A stretch of DNA of 64,000 nucleotides, taken from the NCBI RefSeq assembly GCF_039655865.1, contig NZ_JBBYXL010000008.1, positions 62,001 to 126,000 of the forward strand. The letters are read 5' to 3'. Below the pieces are notes generated by a model. The model was not told the DNA's origin. It was given only the letters and a program-made list of their open reading frames with translations, and did no database searches. The stretch comes from Prosthecobacter sp. SYSU 5D2. GTDB lineage: Bacteria; Verrucomicrobiota; Verrucomicrobiia; Verrucomicrobiales; Verrucomicrobiaceae. Both the position numbers and the translations under genes were made by a program. Shown in pieces: positions 32,905 to 41,963 of the stretch; position 1 is the stretch's first letter, and every line of letters starts with the position of its first letter.

Positions 32905-33176
32905 CCGTGATCTTGAAACACACCCGCTGCTGTACCGCCCTGCTTGAGGCGCGGCAGCGTCCTGGAGTGCGGTGAAAGCGCAGAGCGCATCACCGCTCTT
33001 TCTTTGGCGGCACTTCACAGCCTAACGGGTTGTGCGTCCAAATGACCTCGCCCGGCCACGGCCCTCCAGGCACGATTGCCGGTCACACCACCTCCCGCGC
33101 TCCGGCGCAAGCGGCGCTGCCGAGGCAAGCGACTTGCGTCTTGCCTCTCTCCGCCGCATTCCAGGACGCTCTGCGA
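32841..33176 (+). repeat. 335-bp direct repeat, right copy flanking the RAYT-like transposase
   Basis: Right-hand partner of 31961-32295, with only scattered substitutions and one-base indels. It covers the transposase 3' end and the following non-coding palindromes. The tail at 33177-33243 (up to the stop of the next gene) holds a short repeated phrase (GGGACTTTGCAAGTCCC palindrome) and no gene. Confidence 0.8.
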
Positions 33177-33243
33177 ATGGGAGCGTCCAAGCCGGGACTT
33201 TGCAAGTCCCGCTCCTTGACGAGCCTTGACGCCTCCCGCCTCC

Positions 33244-36200
33244 CTAGTAATTAAACAAAAACGCGGGTGAGTTAATCAAAGCCCACGCCAGGTCCTGCGC
33301 GGCTGTCAGGCGCTTGTTGCCGAGCTGCTGGGCGCTCAGGGCGGTGTCGCGGCGGAGCTGGACGAGTTTCGGATCCAGCACGATGGGGTTTTGCGCGGCG
33401 AGATGCTTCGCCTCCAGGGCGACGAGGTCCTGGTCCACGGGCAGGGGCGTCTTGGCGTTGGCCAGGGCTTTTTTGCTGCTCTGGTAGTCGCGGGACTGGG
33501 CCAGGTAATGGGCGGACAGGGCGGCCTTCTGCTCCTTCGTCCGCTTGGCGGCAGGAGTCTTGATGGCGGCGGCCACTTCCTGGGCGGTGCCAAAGCGGAC
33601 GACCGGGCTGCTGGTCACCCAGAAGCGGAAGCGCCCCAGATTATACTGGCCGTTGCGGAAGGGCTGCAGCATCTGGATGACCAACTGCGCGCCGCCTTTG
33701 AAGCTGACGGGCTTGGTGAATTCAAAGGTGGCCTCATGGCGGTAGCCGCCTTCCGGGGAGACCGCCCAGCCTTTGTCGCGGTTGCCCTTTTTCAGGGCCT
33801 CCGTCACGGAGAAGCCAGCCTGCTCAAAGTCGGCCATCGGATTGCGCAGCACCTGCGGCACGCCGCCTTTGACGCGCTTGCCGCCCGCCGCTGTCAGGGC
33901 CGTGGCGCTGACGTTCAGCTCGCTGAGGACAAAGTTACCATCTCTGGCGATGCCAGGTCCATTGCTGGGCAGGCGGTCATCCGGCAGCACTTCCAGCTTG
34001 ATGGCGGTGATGTTTTCCAGGGTGGTCTTGCCGTTGAGCTGGTAGTTGCCGGCGGCCATGCGGCCATCGGAAAAGGCGGTGGCGAAAAGGGAGCCGTCGG
34101 GCTGCACCTCCAGTTTTTCCACGCCGGTGGCCTTGCTCACGGTGAGGTCCAGCGGCACCCACTCGGTGGTCATGTCCACATACTGCTCCCAGCGGGCCTG
34201 CTGCGTGGCGGCGGTTTCAGCGGCTTTTTTCACGGCTTCCTCCGCCTTCTGGATGGCGGCCAGGCGGGCCTCCTCCTTCTTCTTGTTCACCGGGGCCATC
34301 TTGACTTTGTAGGCCTCCAGCTCCGCCTTCGTGGCGGCGATGAGCGCCACACGTTCCGCCTCGGCCTTCTCGATGATGGGCTTCTGCTCGGCCTCCTTGG
34401 CCTGGTGCGCGGCGGCCAGTTTTTTGTGCTCCACATCCATGCCCGCCATGCTGGCCAGCGCGGCATTGATCTCCTTGCCGGTGGGCTTGCGGTTGATGAT
34501 GCGGATGAAGATTTCCTCCACCAGCTTCGCATCGTCCTGCACCTCCTGGGTCAGTTTGGCGATGGCGTTGTTCGGGTCGCTGATGGCATCGCCCACGGTC
34601 GGGCCGGACATCAGGGCCATGACGGGGCCGAGGTTCATCTCGTTGCTGCGCTCGCACTCGCACACGCCTTCACGGGCGGGTTTACCAAAGTTGGTTAGGA
34701 ACCCGTCAGGCAGCTGCGTCTGGCCGTCAATGAGCTGCGCAGCGCGGGTGCCCTTCGGCACGCCGGGGATGTTCGGCATGGAGCCGGTGACGGCGAAGAC
34801 GGAGTCAAACAGCACCTCGGCCGGCAGGCGGCGGGCCTTGGCATGGCTGTAGTTCACCTTGTCATCTTCGTTCCATTTGTTGGTGGCCAGGCTGAGCTGG
34901 TAGGTGCGGCTCTGGGTGATGATCTTCATCAGGTGGCGCACGTTGAAGCCGCTCTGGATAAACTCATTGGTCAGGTGCTGCAGCAGCTCCGGATTGCTCG
35001 GCGGATTGCCCGCGCGGATGTCATCCAGCGGCTCGATCACGCCCGTGCCGGTCAGGTAGCCCCAGATGCGGTTGGCATAGCTCATGGCAAAGTAATCATT
35101 GTCCGGGCTGGTCATCCAGGTGGCAAACTGCTCGCGGCGGCTGCTGGCGGTCTTGCTGACCAGCTCCATGTCATAGGGCACCTTCGGGGCCACGGGCGCA
35201 TTGGTGCGCAGGTGGTTCATCTCACCTTCGGTCTTGTCGCCGATGATCTCATACAGCGGCTTGGCACCTTCCACCGCAGAGCCGCCGATGGTCTTGCCGG
35301 CGCTGGCCGGGTCCGTCTTCAAGTCCACCTGGGCGAAGAAAGCGGCGGTCTCATAATACTGGTCCCAGGTCCACTTTTCAAAAGGATGGTCGTGGCACTT
35401 GTTGCAGTTAAAGCGCGTGGCCAGGAACAGGTGCGTGGTGTTTTCCACCAGCTCCTCCGGCGTGCGCACCGTCTTGAAATACGCGGCGGCCGGATTGTCC
35501 TTGGTGGAGCCGGTGGCCGTGATGATGCGGTAAGCCATGCGGTCATAGGGCGTGTTATCCGCCACCTGCTGCTTGATCCAGTCGCGAAGAATCTTCACGC
35601 CTTCCGCGCCGAGAAACTTGCTGTTCACCTGCAGCATGTCAGCCCATTTGTTAGACCAGTGGTCCACGAAATCCGGGTTGCCGATGAGGCGGTCGATGAC
35701 CTCGTTGCGCTTCGTCTGGGTGTCGCGCTTGTCGGCCACAAAGGAGCGCACTTCCTCCGGCTTCGGCGGCAGGCCGGTCAGGTCCAGGTGCAGGCGGCGC
35801 AGGAATTCCTCATCACTGCACACACCGCTCGGCTCGATCTTCATGCGCTGCCATTTGTTCGCCACCAGCTCGTCAATCTTGCTCCACTTCTCCGGCTCCT
35901 TCCAGGCAAAGCCCGTGCGGTCGCCCATGACGGTGATCGTCGTCGCGGCGTAAGATCCTTCAAAACGGGCCAGGATGGCGGCCTCGCCACGGCGCAGGCT
36001 GGTCATGAGACCGCTGCTGTCCGCCTCGATGACATCGCCATTGCCGCTTTCCATGAAGGCTTCCGCCGTCACGTCGCGCACGTAGCCGTCGGCATAGCGG
36101 GCGATGACGCGCATCTGCTGGCGATGGCCGATGCGCTCCAGCACCGGGTTCTTCGGGAACACCTCGATGCTCGTCACCTTTGGTGTCTTCAGGTCCAGCT

Positions 36201-38361
36201 TCGCACCCTGGCTGATCCAGGCTTTCAGCGTTTCATAATACAGCTCTCCGGGCACCGTGAGCTGGCCGCCCTCATGCGGCACGGAGCCGCTGGCCTTCAG
36301 CAGCATCAGCGAGTGGTCTGGCGAGGCCACATTGGCGCGGCGGCTGGCCAGTTCATCCGTGAAAGCCAGCACGTCATAGATCGGATCGTAACCGCGCAGG
36401 CTCAGCTTGAAGCCCGCCTTGCCGTCCTTGGCCCCGTGGCAGGTGCCCATGTTGCAGCCCAGCTTGGAGGTGATGGGCATCACATCCCGCACATAGTCCG
36501 GCTTCAGCGCCAGGTTCATGCCGCTCACGCTCACCGGCACCGTCGCGCTCTTGCCCATGAAGGCGATTTTGACCTCGCCCTGGCCGTTCTTGCTCGGGCG
36601 CACCATGCCGCGCTCGTTCACGCTGGCCGCATCGCCACCATTGAAAGTCAGCCTGGCCATGCGGGTGATGTCCGCCTTGCTGCCGTCGCTCATTTTGGCG
36701 GTAACCAAAAGTTGCGCATACTCATTCGCCTTGGCGATTTTCACCGTCGTCGGCTGCACCTCGATGGACGCCACCGTCAGACCAGGCACCAGCGTCTCGA
36801 TCTTTTCATCCTTCACCGCCGTGGCGCGCACGCTGTCATCGGCGATGACCTCGCTCGCCGCCAGCGCCTTGTCCTTCACCAGCGGCACGCTCGGAAATTC
36901 CTTGGCCACCTTGCCCGTCGCCGCTTCGATGAGCCGGATGCGACCGTCCTGGCCGGAAGCCGCCACCGTCTGGCCGTCCGGGCTGAAGCTCACGGTAAAC
37001 ACACCGCCCGTCGGCACCGGCACACTGGCGATCAGCTTCACATCCTTGGTGATCCAGTCTTCCAGCGCCTGGCCCGCACCGCTGCGTGTTTCGACGATGG
37101 TCTTCACCGCTTCCGGCATGGTGCTGTCATAATCCGACGCATAAATATTGATCTGGCCCGTGCCCTCGTGCGAGGCCCCGGCGGCGATGCGCTTGCCATC
37201 CGGCGCAAAGTCCACGCCGAAGATGCGCCCCTGCATCAGGGGAAATTTGCGGATCAAATTCGCATTGTCACCGATGACGCGCTTCGTGATGCGTTCCATG
37301 CGGTAGATGGCCGGCATGCCGTCCGTGCCGCCGATGAGGATCTCATTCCGCGTCGGATGCCGGGAGATGACGTGCACGCCGCCCTTCAGCGCGCCGGGCG
37401 TGATGGACGTGATGTTGTCCACAAACCGCTGCGTCTCCACCTCCGTCAGCTTCACACTCATGTCGCGGCCGCAGGAGGCGATGAACTTGCCGTCCGTGCT
37501 CCAGGCCGTGTCCAGCACCCAGTCACTGTGGCCGCCCATGAACAGCGTTTCCTTGCCCGTGGCCGCCTCAAAGGCGCGCAGCGCATTGTCGCCACAGCCC
37601 ACCGCGATGTACTTGCCGTCCGGCGACCAGCTCGCGCCATACAACGTGTCAAACGTCAGCGACTTGGACAGCTCCAGCCGCTTCTTCGCCACGTCCCAGA
37701 TTTGGATCTCCCCCTCACGCGCCGGGCTGCCGCCGGTGACCAGGATCTTGCTGCCATCCGGGGACCAGGCCAGCTTCTGGATGCGCTCCGCCAGGCCCAC
37801 CAGCCGCGCCACGATGCCGCTGCCGTCCGCCTTGTGAATGAGCACCTCATGGTAACCCGCCACCGCGATCATGCTGCCATCCGGCGAATACTCCAAAAAG
37901 GTCACCGCAGGCGCCGTCACATACACCGGCGGATTGTCCATGTCATACTGCGCCATCACCGAGGCCGGCGTATCATCCTTGGCCCCCTCGCTCACCCAGC
38001 GCTTGATCAGCGCCACCTGCGTCTCATGCAGCGGATCGCCCTTCGGCGGCATCTCCACCTTCCCTTCCGCATCCGGCGTGGACACCTTCAGCAGGTTGGA
38101 TTCCTCCGGCTTGCCCGGCACGATCGCATTGCCCTCCTCACCGCCCGCGAGCAGCTTGGCAAAGTCCGTCATCACATAGTCACCCTTCGCCTTCGCCGGC
38201 TGATGGCAGCCCGTGCAATTCGCCTGCAAAATGGGCCGGATGTGTTTGTAAAAGGACACCGGCTTGTCCGGATCAATGCCCTCCTCCTTCTTCGGCGGAG
38301 CCGCATGAACGGCCAGCGTCAGGAAAAACAGGCTGGAAAGAGTAAGCAGGGACGTCTTCAT
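33244..38361 (-). CDS. cytochrome c / WD40 / Big / DUF1549-DUF1553 secreted protein
   Basis: A 1705-residue exported protein with signal peptide MKTSLLTLSSLFFLTLAVHA. Order: PSCyt1 haem-binding segment (C49-x-x-C52-H53, CTGCH) and WD40 repeats (about 150-520, e.g. WSPDGKYIAVGCGDNALRAF). A bacterial Ig-like region follows (about 560-650), then a second cysteine region with GCNMGTCHGA, which has no full CxxCH but is haem-like. After this come a further Ig-like segment, DUF1549 (about 900-1110, with FNCNKCHDHPFEKW) and DUF1553 (about 1190-1380). The C-terminal part is unrecognised, with a coiled coil and a beta domain. This architecture is characteristic of planctomycetes and verrucomicrobia. 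Function is unknown; polysaccharide or electron-transfer roles have been proposed. No DUF1501 gene is adjacent. Confidence 0.9.
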   Translation of the reverse strand: MKTSLLTLSSLFFLTLAVHAAPPKKEEGIDPDKPVSFYKHIRPILQANCTGCHQPAKAKGDYVMTDFAKLLAGGEEGNAIVPGKPEESNLLKVSTPDAEGKVEMPPKGDPLHETQVALIKRWVSEGAKDDTPASVMAQYDMDNPPVYVTAPAVTFLEYSPDGSMIAVAGYHEVLIHKADGSGIVARLVGLAERIQKLAWSPDGSKILVTGGSPAREGEIQIWDVAKKRLELSKSLTFDTLYGASWSPDGKYIAVGCGDNALRAFEAATGKETLFMGGHSDWVLDTAWSTDGKFIASCGRDMSVKLTEVETQRFVDNITSITPGALKGGVHVISRHPTRNEILIGGTDGMPAIYRMERITKRVIGDNANLIRKFPLMQGRIFGVDFAPDGKRIAAGASHEGTGQINIYASDYDSTMPEAVKTIVETRSGAGQALEDWITKDVKLIASVPVPTGGVFTVSFSPDGQTVAASGQDGRIRLIEAATGKVAKEFPSVPLVKDKALAASEVIADDSVRATAVKDEKIETLVPGLTVASIEVQPTTVKIAKANEYAQLLVTAKMSDGSKADITRMARLTFNGGDAASVNERGMVRPSKNGQGEVKIAFMGKSATVPVSVSGMNLALKPDYVRDVMPITSKLGCNMGTCHGAKDGKAGFKLSLRGYDPIYDVLAFTDELASRRANVASPDHSLMLLKASGSVPHEGGQLTVPGELYYETLKAWISQGAKLDLKTPKVTSIEVFPKNPVLERIGHRQQMRVIARYADGYVRDVTAEAFMESGNGDVIEADSSGLMTSLRRGEAAILARFEGSYAATTITVMGDRTGFAWKEPEKWSKIDELVANKWQRMKIEPSGVCSDEEFLRRLHLDLTGLPPKPEEVRSFVADKRDTQTKRNEVIDRLIGNPDFVDHWSNKWADMLQVNSKFLGAEGVKILRDWIKQQVADNTPYDRMAYRIITATGSTKDNPAAAYFKTVRTPEELVENTTHLFLATRFNCNKCHDHPFEKWTWDQYYETAAFFAQVDLKTDPASAGKTIGGSAVEGAKPLYEIIGDKTEGEMNHLRTNAPVAPKVPYDMELVSKTASSRREQFATWMTSPDNDYFAMSYANRIWGYLTGTGVIEPLDDIRAGNPPSNPELLQHLTNEFIQSGFNVRHLMKIITQSRTYQLSLATNKWNEDDKVNYSHAKARRLPAEVLFDSVFAVTGSMPNIPGVPKGTRAAQLIDGQTQLPDGFLTNFGKPAREGVCECERSNEMNLGPVMALMSGPTVGDAISDPNNAIAKLTQEVQDDAKLVEEIFIRIINRKPTGKEINAALASMAGMDVEHKKLAAAHQAKEAEQKPIIEKAEAERVALIAATKAELEAYKVKMAPVNKKKEEARLAAIQKAEEAVKKAAETAATQQARWEQYVDMTTEWVPLDLTVSKATGVEKLEVQPDGSLFATAFSDGRMAAGNYQLNGKTTLENITAIKLEVLPDDRLPSNGPGIARDGNFVLSELNVSATALTAAGGKRVKGGVPQVLRNPMADFEQAGFSVTEALKKGNRDKGWAVSPEGGYRHEATFEFTKPVSFKGGAQLVIQMLQPFRNGQYNLGRFRFWVTSSPVVRFGTAQEVAAAIKTPAAKRTKEQKAALSAHYLAQSRDYQSSKKALANAKTPLPVDQDLVALEAKHLAAQNPIVLDPKLVQLRRDTALSAQQLGNKRLTAAQDLAWALINSPAFLFNY

Positions 38362-38647
38362 GGATGGGTGAAGGGGGGATTCTAACAAAGTGTAACGCAC
38401 CGTAACGCCTCCTGTCACGGGTCTCTTGCTTTATCCCGCCCACTCCGGCAGGATCATCCATGCCTGTGGGGGGAAGTGCCAGGGTTGCTGACGGAGCGCG
38501 GACGCCCTCGTCCGCATATCATAACCCGGAACGGGGCAAGAGGAAGGTCTGGAACAAGACAAGGATCAAGATTTCAGAAGGCCTTTCTCTTCATCCAGAC
38601 CTTGTTCAAGACCTTCATCTTCTGGGCTCTTCGGATCCCCTCCCCCC
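38362..38647. other. intergenic region upstream of the cytochrome/WD40 gene
   Basis: No gene supported. It must hold the promoter for the leftward secreted-protein gene. The right part (38500-38647) consists of phrases also seen near other repeat copies (CTTCATCTTCTGGG..CTTCGGATCCC..CCCCCAG), i.e. the flanks on which the repeat elements sit. Confidence 0.4.
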
Positions 38648-38710
38648 AGCCCGCAGGGCTGCCCGTGAATAGCCGGAGCGTCGGCGAGCCCTTGGCGAGC
38701 CAGACCTCCG
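38648..38710 (+). repeat. interspersed inverted-end repeat, copy A (left end only)
   Basis: Starts AGCCCGCAGGGCT, followed by the CCGTGAATAGCCGGAGCGTC block and the GGCGAGC..GACCTCCG block. It breaks off after ~63 bases, and copy B starts 30 bases later. A truncated member of the family described under copy B. Confidence 0.7.
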
Positions 38711-38739
38711 TCGTCTGGGTTCATCGGATCCCTTCCCCC

Positions 38740-39005
38740 AGCCCGCAGGGCTATCCGTGAATAGCCGGAGCGTCGGCGAGCCTTTGGCGAGCTGGACCTC
38801 CGGTTGGGGAAAACGCCGCCCCGATGCGGAAGATCAACCCGCCAGGGTTGCCCCATCCTATCGCAGCACGAATAGACCCCGCGAGGCCGATAGGGCTACT
38901 CCTGCGGAGTAGATCGTCGTTCGGTCGTTTCGTGGCCTGCGTCCGGAGGTTATCTCGCCGAGGCTCGCCTCACCTCCGGCTACTCATGAGGCAGCCCTGC
39001 GGGCT
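38740..39005 (+). repeat. interspersed inverted-end repeat, copy B (full length)
   Basis: A 266-bp element. The left end AGCCCGCAGGGCT..CCGTGAATAGCCGGAG and right end CTCCGGCTACTCATG..GCAGCCCTGCGGGCT are inverted repeats of about 32 bases. Inside are further short palindromes: GGCGAGCC/TTGGCGAGC, AACCCGCCAGGGTT and CTACTCCTGCGGAGTAG. No open frame is conserved among copies. It behaves like a REP/BIME- or MITE-type element. Confidence 0.85.
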
Positions 39006-39078
39006 GTGGGATGAAGATTCCCGAAGCTCCCCTCATCATCCAAAGCTTGTTTCTTGTCTTCATCCTCTGAATTCCCCT

Positions 39079-39352
39079 AGCCCGAAGGGCTAACCCATGA
39101 GTAGCCGGAGCGTCGGCGAGCCTTTGGCGAGCTGGACCTCCGGTTCGGCGAAAGAGGCACCGATGCGGAAGATCAACCCGCCAGGGTTGGCCCATCATGC
39201 CGCCGCCCGAACAGACCCCGCGTGGCCGATGGGGCTACTCCTGCGGAGTAGGTCTTCGCTGGGCCCTATCGTGGCCTTTGACCCGAGGTTAGCTCTTCCG
39301 CCAGGGCGGGATCGCTTCACCTCCGGCTACTCATGGGGCAGCCCTGCGGGCT
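39079..39352 (+). repeat. interspersed inverted-end repeat, copy C (full length)
   Basis: A 274-bp copy with the same inverted ends (AGCCCGAAGGGCTAACCCAT on the left) in the same orientation as B, D and E. It lies about 105 bases left of the IS200-like transposase gene. It differs from B in the third quarter, where GAGGCTCG is replaced by CCGCCAGGGCGGGATCG. Confidence 0.85.
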
Positions 39353-39457
39353 CAGCTCAGAGCACTCAGGCACCCAACCGGTTTAACTCCTGGAACGAAC
39401 AAGCTCCAAAGAATGGTCTCATGGACTTCGTTGGATTAGTCTAAACCGTTCCGGTTC

Positions 39458-39922
39458 ATGGCCACTTACACCCAGATCCTTTATCACATCGTCTTCTCGA
39501 CAAAACATCGTGAAAGGGTGCTTGATGCCGCCCACCGGGAGGACCTGTTCCGCTTCATCTGGGGCGTGCTGCAAAACCGCCAATGCCACCTCTACCGGAT
39601 CGGCGGTGTGGAAGATCATCTGCACATGCTCGTCACGCTGCATCCTTGCGTGGCCCTTGCCGACCTTGTGAAGGAAATCAAAACCTCCTCCTCCGCCTGG
39701 ATCAAAGGCCAGAATGTGTTCCCAGCCTTCAGCTACTGGCAGGAAGGTTATGGAGCCTTTACCTGCTCATTGGAGCAGAAGCCCGCGCTGATTGATTACA
39801 TCCGGAACCAGGAGGTCCACCACCGCCAGGAAACATTCCAGCAGGAATACCAGCGTCTGCTTTCCGAGGCAGGTCTGGCCATCCATGAGCTCGACAAAGA
39901 ATGGCGTGACCCTGAAGGATAA
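39458..39922 (+). CDS. IS200/IS605-family Y1 transposase (TnpA-like)
   Basis: A 154-residue protein of TnpA length. It starts MATYTQILYHIVFSTKHRE, a common IS200-like opening. The HUH metal motif is EDHLHMLV. The catalytic tyrosine is in LIDYIRNQEVHH (YIRNQ..HH). The YWQEGYGAFT motif is also standard. There is no TnpB gene. Copies C and D of the palindromic repeat flank it at ~105 and ~60 bases, so it may mobilise, or have been carried by, these repeats. Confidence 0.9.
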   Translation: MATYTQILYHIVFSTKHRERVLDAAHREDLFRFIWGVLQNRQCHLYRIGGVEDHLHMLVTLHPCVALADLVKEIKTSSSAWIKGQNVFPAFSYWQEGYGAFTCSLEQKPALIDYIRNQEVHHRQETFQQEYQRLLSEAGLAIHELDKEWRDPEG

Positions 39923-39981
39923 AGCTGATGTGAAGTAACCAAGGCTGGTAACTGAGTCAGCCATGTGACCGCCTATATTGT

Positions 39982-40247
39982 AGCCCGAAGGGCTAACCCC
40001 ATGAATAGCCGGAGCGTCGGCGAGCCTTTGGCGAGCCAGACCTCCGGTTCGGCGAAAGAGGCACCGATGCGGAAGATCAACCCGTAGGGTTGCCCCATCA
40101 GCTCGCCGCACGAACAGACCCCGCGTGGCCGATAGGGCTACTCCTGCGGAGTAGGTCGTCGTTCGGCCCTATCGTGGCGTTTGACCGGAGGTTAGCTCGC
40201 CGAGGCTCGCTTCACCTCCGGCTACTCATGGGGCAGCCCTGCGGGCT
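39982..40247 (+). repeat. interspersed inverted-end repeat, copy D (full length)
   Basis: A 266-bp copy 59 bases downstream of the IS200-like transposase gene, in direct orientation relative to copy C. The inverted ends are intact. A small internal deletion removes part of the AACCCGCCAGGGTT hairpin (AACCCGTAGGGTT here). Confidence 0.85.
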
Positions 40248-40396
40248 GGAAGATACCGGAAGGTCTGGCTCATTTTCTTCATCGAGAACTTCATCTTCTG
40301 GGTTCTTCGAGGCGGAAACCTCACTCAAATCGCCGCAGTCGCGGGTCACGGAGTGTGGAGCAGTGTGCGGCACCGGCCTTCGGATCCCGTTCCCCC
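40248..40396. other. spacer between repeat copies D and E
   Basis: No gene seen. It carries the same flank phrases as near copy A (AACTTCATCTTCTGGGTTCTTCG and CTTCGGATCCCGTTCCCCCAG), so the repeats seem to have spread with, or into, a common flanking sequence. Confidence 0.35.
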
Positions 40397-40573
40397 AGCC
40401 CGCAGGGCTACCCGTGAATAGCCGGAGCGTCAGCGAGCCTTTGGCGAGCTGGACCTCCGGTTCGGCGAAAGAGGCACCGATGCGGAAGATCAACCCGCCA
40501 GGGTTGCCCCATCATACCACAACCCGCCAGACCCCGCGTGGCCGATGGCGCTACTCCTGCGGAGTAGGTCGTC
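40397..40573 (+). repeat. interspersed inverted-end repeat, copy E (right part missing)
   Basis: Contains the left inverted end and the first ~177 bases up to the CTACTCCTGCGGAGTAGGTCGTC hairpin, then stops. The right inverted end is absent, so the copy is truncated. Confidence 0.8.
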
Positions 40574-40836
40574 CAAAGAGTGAGAATGAAACAGCGCATC
40601 GGCGGAAAGAACATGAGCGGAGAGAACCTTGGAGTCATCAAGGGGGTGAGCAAACCAACGCCGATCAACGAGGTGATCTGCGCCCACTTTCCCACGTTGT
40701 CCTGGCCGAAAGGCACACGCTGGTGTGGTGGGAATCTTTCCTCGCTCAGGGTTGTTACACTGCACATCGCGTAACCAATGGTAAATCTAAAAAATGGACT
40801 TCCCGGCGACTGCGTCTGATCCTAAGATTCAGAAAC
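40574..40836. other. intergenic stretch between repeat copy E and the LamG-like gene
   Basis: I see no supported gene. Short frames exist on both strands (about 65-90 codons) without recognisable features; the minus strand reads a hydrophobic run that might be a fragment of a membrane protein. The last ~100 bases are AT-richer and should hold the promoter of the following gene. Confidence 0.35.
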
Positions 40837-41700
40837 ATGATCCGCCACAGCCTCTCCATCCTCTCACTCGGCCTTGCTTTATTCTCCACTCCTCTTGAAG
40901 CTCGTGACGAGGGGGCAGCAGCGGCGGTGCTGGGGGTCAAGGATCTCGTGAGCTTCTGGCGGTTCCAGGAAGAACCCGGCACCGCACGGGTCGCCGAGGG
41001 CAGCTTCCCGGCCCTCCTCCTGGAAGGGAATAATCAACCCGTCGCACGAGCGAACGAGGGACTCTTTGGGGAATTTTCCCTCTCCGTTCAGCAGGGAAAG
41101 TGGCTGCGGATTCCACGCGAGAAGCTGGGCCCGCTGGACATCCACGGGCCGGAAGCGCAAGTGACCTTGATCGCGTGGGTGAAGCGGGAGGCGGATACCT
41201 ACTGGCAGTCGGTGGCCGGGGTGTGGAACGAAAGCCACTCGGGCCGCCAATACATGCTCTTCCTCAACGCGCGGGCCGCGACGGATTCGAGAACACTGGA
41301 TCGGGTGGACTGCAAAAACCGGATTCACGGCCACATCTCCGCCCTTGGAAGCAAGACACCAGGACATCAAGTCTGGAAACAATATGCTAGCGGAGCCAGC
41401 GAGGTCCCGCTGGGCAGCTGGCACATGCTCGCGATGACTTACGACTCCAAACAAATCCGCCTGTATCTCGATGGTCAACTCGACTCTTGGGAACACTTCA
41501 ATCCTTTTCCCTATGATGAAGGCATCTTCGATGGCGGTGAAAAAGGCTCCGAGTTCACCGTGGGCGCAAACCATGTGAGGGAAGTCGCGAACAACAACCC
41601 TTTCGGCGGGAAGATCGCCGGATTGGCCGTTTTTGATCGTGCTCTGGCCGAGGATGAACTCGCCGCTCTCGCCCGCAAGACGTTGCCGGAGCGTGATTGA
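40837..41700 (+). CDS. secreted LamG/concanavalin-like lectin-fold protein
   Basis: A 287-residue protein from MIRHSLSILSLGLALFSTPLEA, a signal peptide with A-x-A-type cleavage. The mature part is one jelly-roll domain: LVSFWRFQEEPGTARVAEG (opening strand), GPEAQVTLIAWVKRE, and PLGSWHMLAMTYDSKQIRLYLDGQLDS, the classic LamG_3 signature. The end is FGGKIAGLAVFDRALAEDELAALA. It probably binds a glycan or forms part of the extracellular DUF1549/DUF1501 machinery; it lies between two such genes. No catalytic residues are recognised. An ATG at 40837 is preferred over the long upstream frame through the repeats. Confidence 0.82.
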   Translation: MIRHSLSILSLGLALFSTPLEARDEGAAAAVLGVKDLVSFWRFQEEPGTARVAEGSFPALLLEGNNQPVARANEGLFGEFSLSVQQGKWLRIPREKLGPLDIHGPEAQVTLIAWVKREADTYWQSVAGVWNESHSGRQYMLFLNARAATDSRTLDRVDCKNRIHGHISALGSKTPGHQVWKQYASGASEVPLGSWHMLAMTYDSKQIRLYLDGQLDSWEHFNPFPYDEGIFDGGEKGSEFTVGANHVREVANNNPFGGKIAGLAVFDRALAEDELAALARKTLPERD

Positions 41701-41803
41701 GCGGGTGTGAATCGGGTGCCCGCCCGTCAGGACGGAAATTCGAGTGAAGGCCACCCATTTGAATCCAGGTGGGTCCGTTGCCTTGGGGATACATGCAAGG
41801 CGC

Positions 41804-41831
41804 CCGCCTCCAGACATCGTTCTGGAGGCGG
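41804..41831 (+). terminator. strong hairpin after the LamG-like gene
   Basis: CCGCCTCCAG-ACATCGTT-CTGGAGGCGG is a perfect 10-base-pair stem with an 8-base loop, about 100 bases after the LamG gene stop. Only a weak T-rich run follows (TGTATTT), so termination is plausible but not certain. Confidence 0.5.
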
Positions 41832-41963
41832 ACGTGTATTTGGCCCGAACCGTGGACCTAACGAAAAGAACCGCAACTTTCGGACTTGGTGCGAATTAAA
41901 ACAAGATCATCCGAATCTTATCGTTTCTGCCGTCGTCCAATTGTGCTCCCCGCCTTGACCCCC

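Noticed and set aside
34843..38385. A 1180-codon open frame on the plus strand
   Set aside because: It is antisense to the large cytochrome/WD40 gene, very rich in Arg/His/Ala/Gly as expected of a GC-rich shadow frame, and has no recognisable domain.
38648..40573. Possible CRISPR array
   Set aside because: The repeated units are ~265 bases with inverted ends and no regular short spacers; no cas genes are present.
40580..40774. A 64-codon frame after repeat copy E
   Set aside because: No start signal, no family, and the overlapping minus frame is equally open; coding status cannot be supported.
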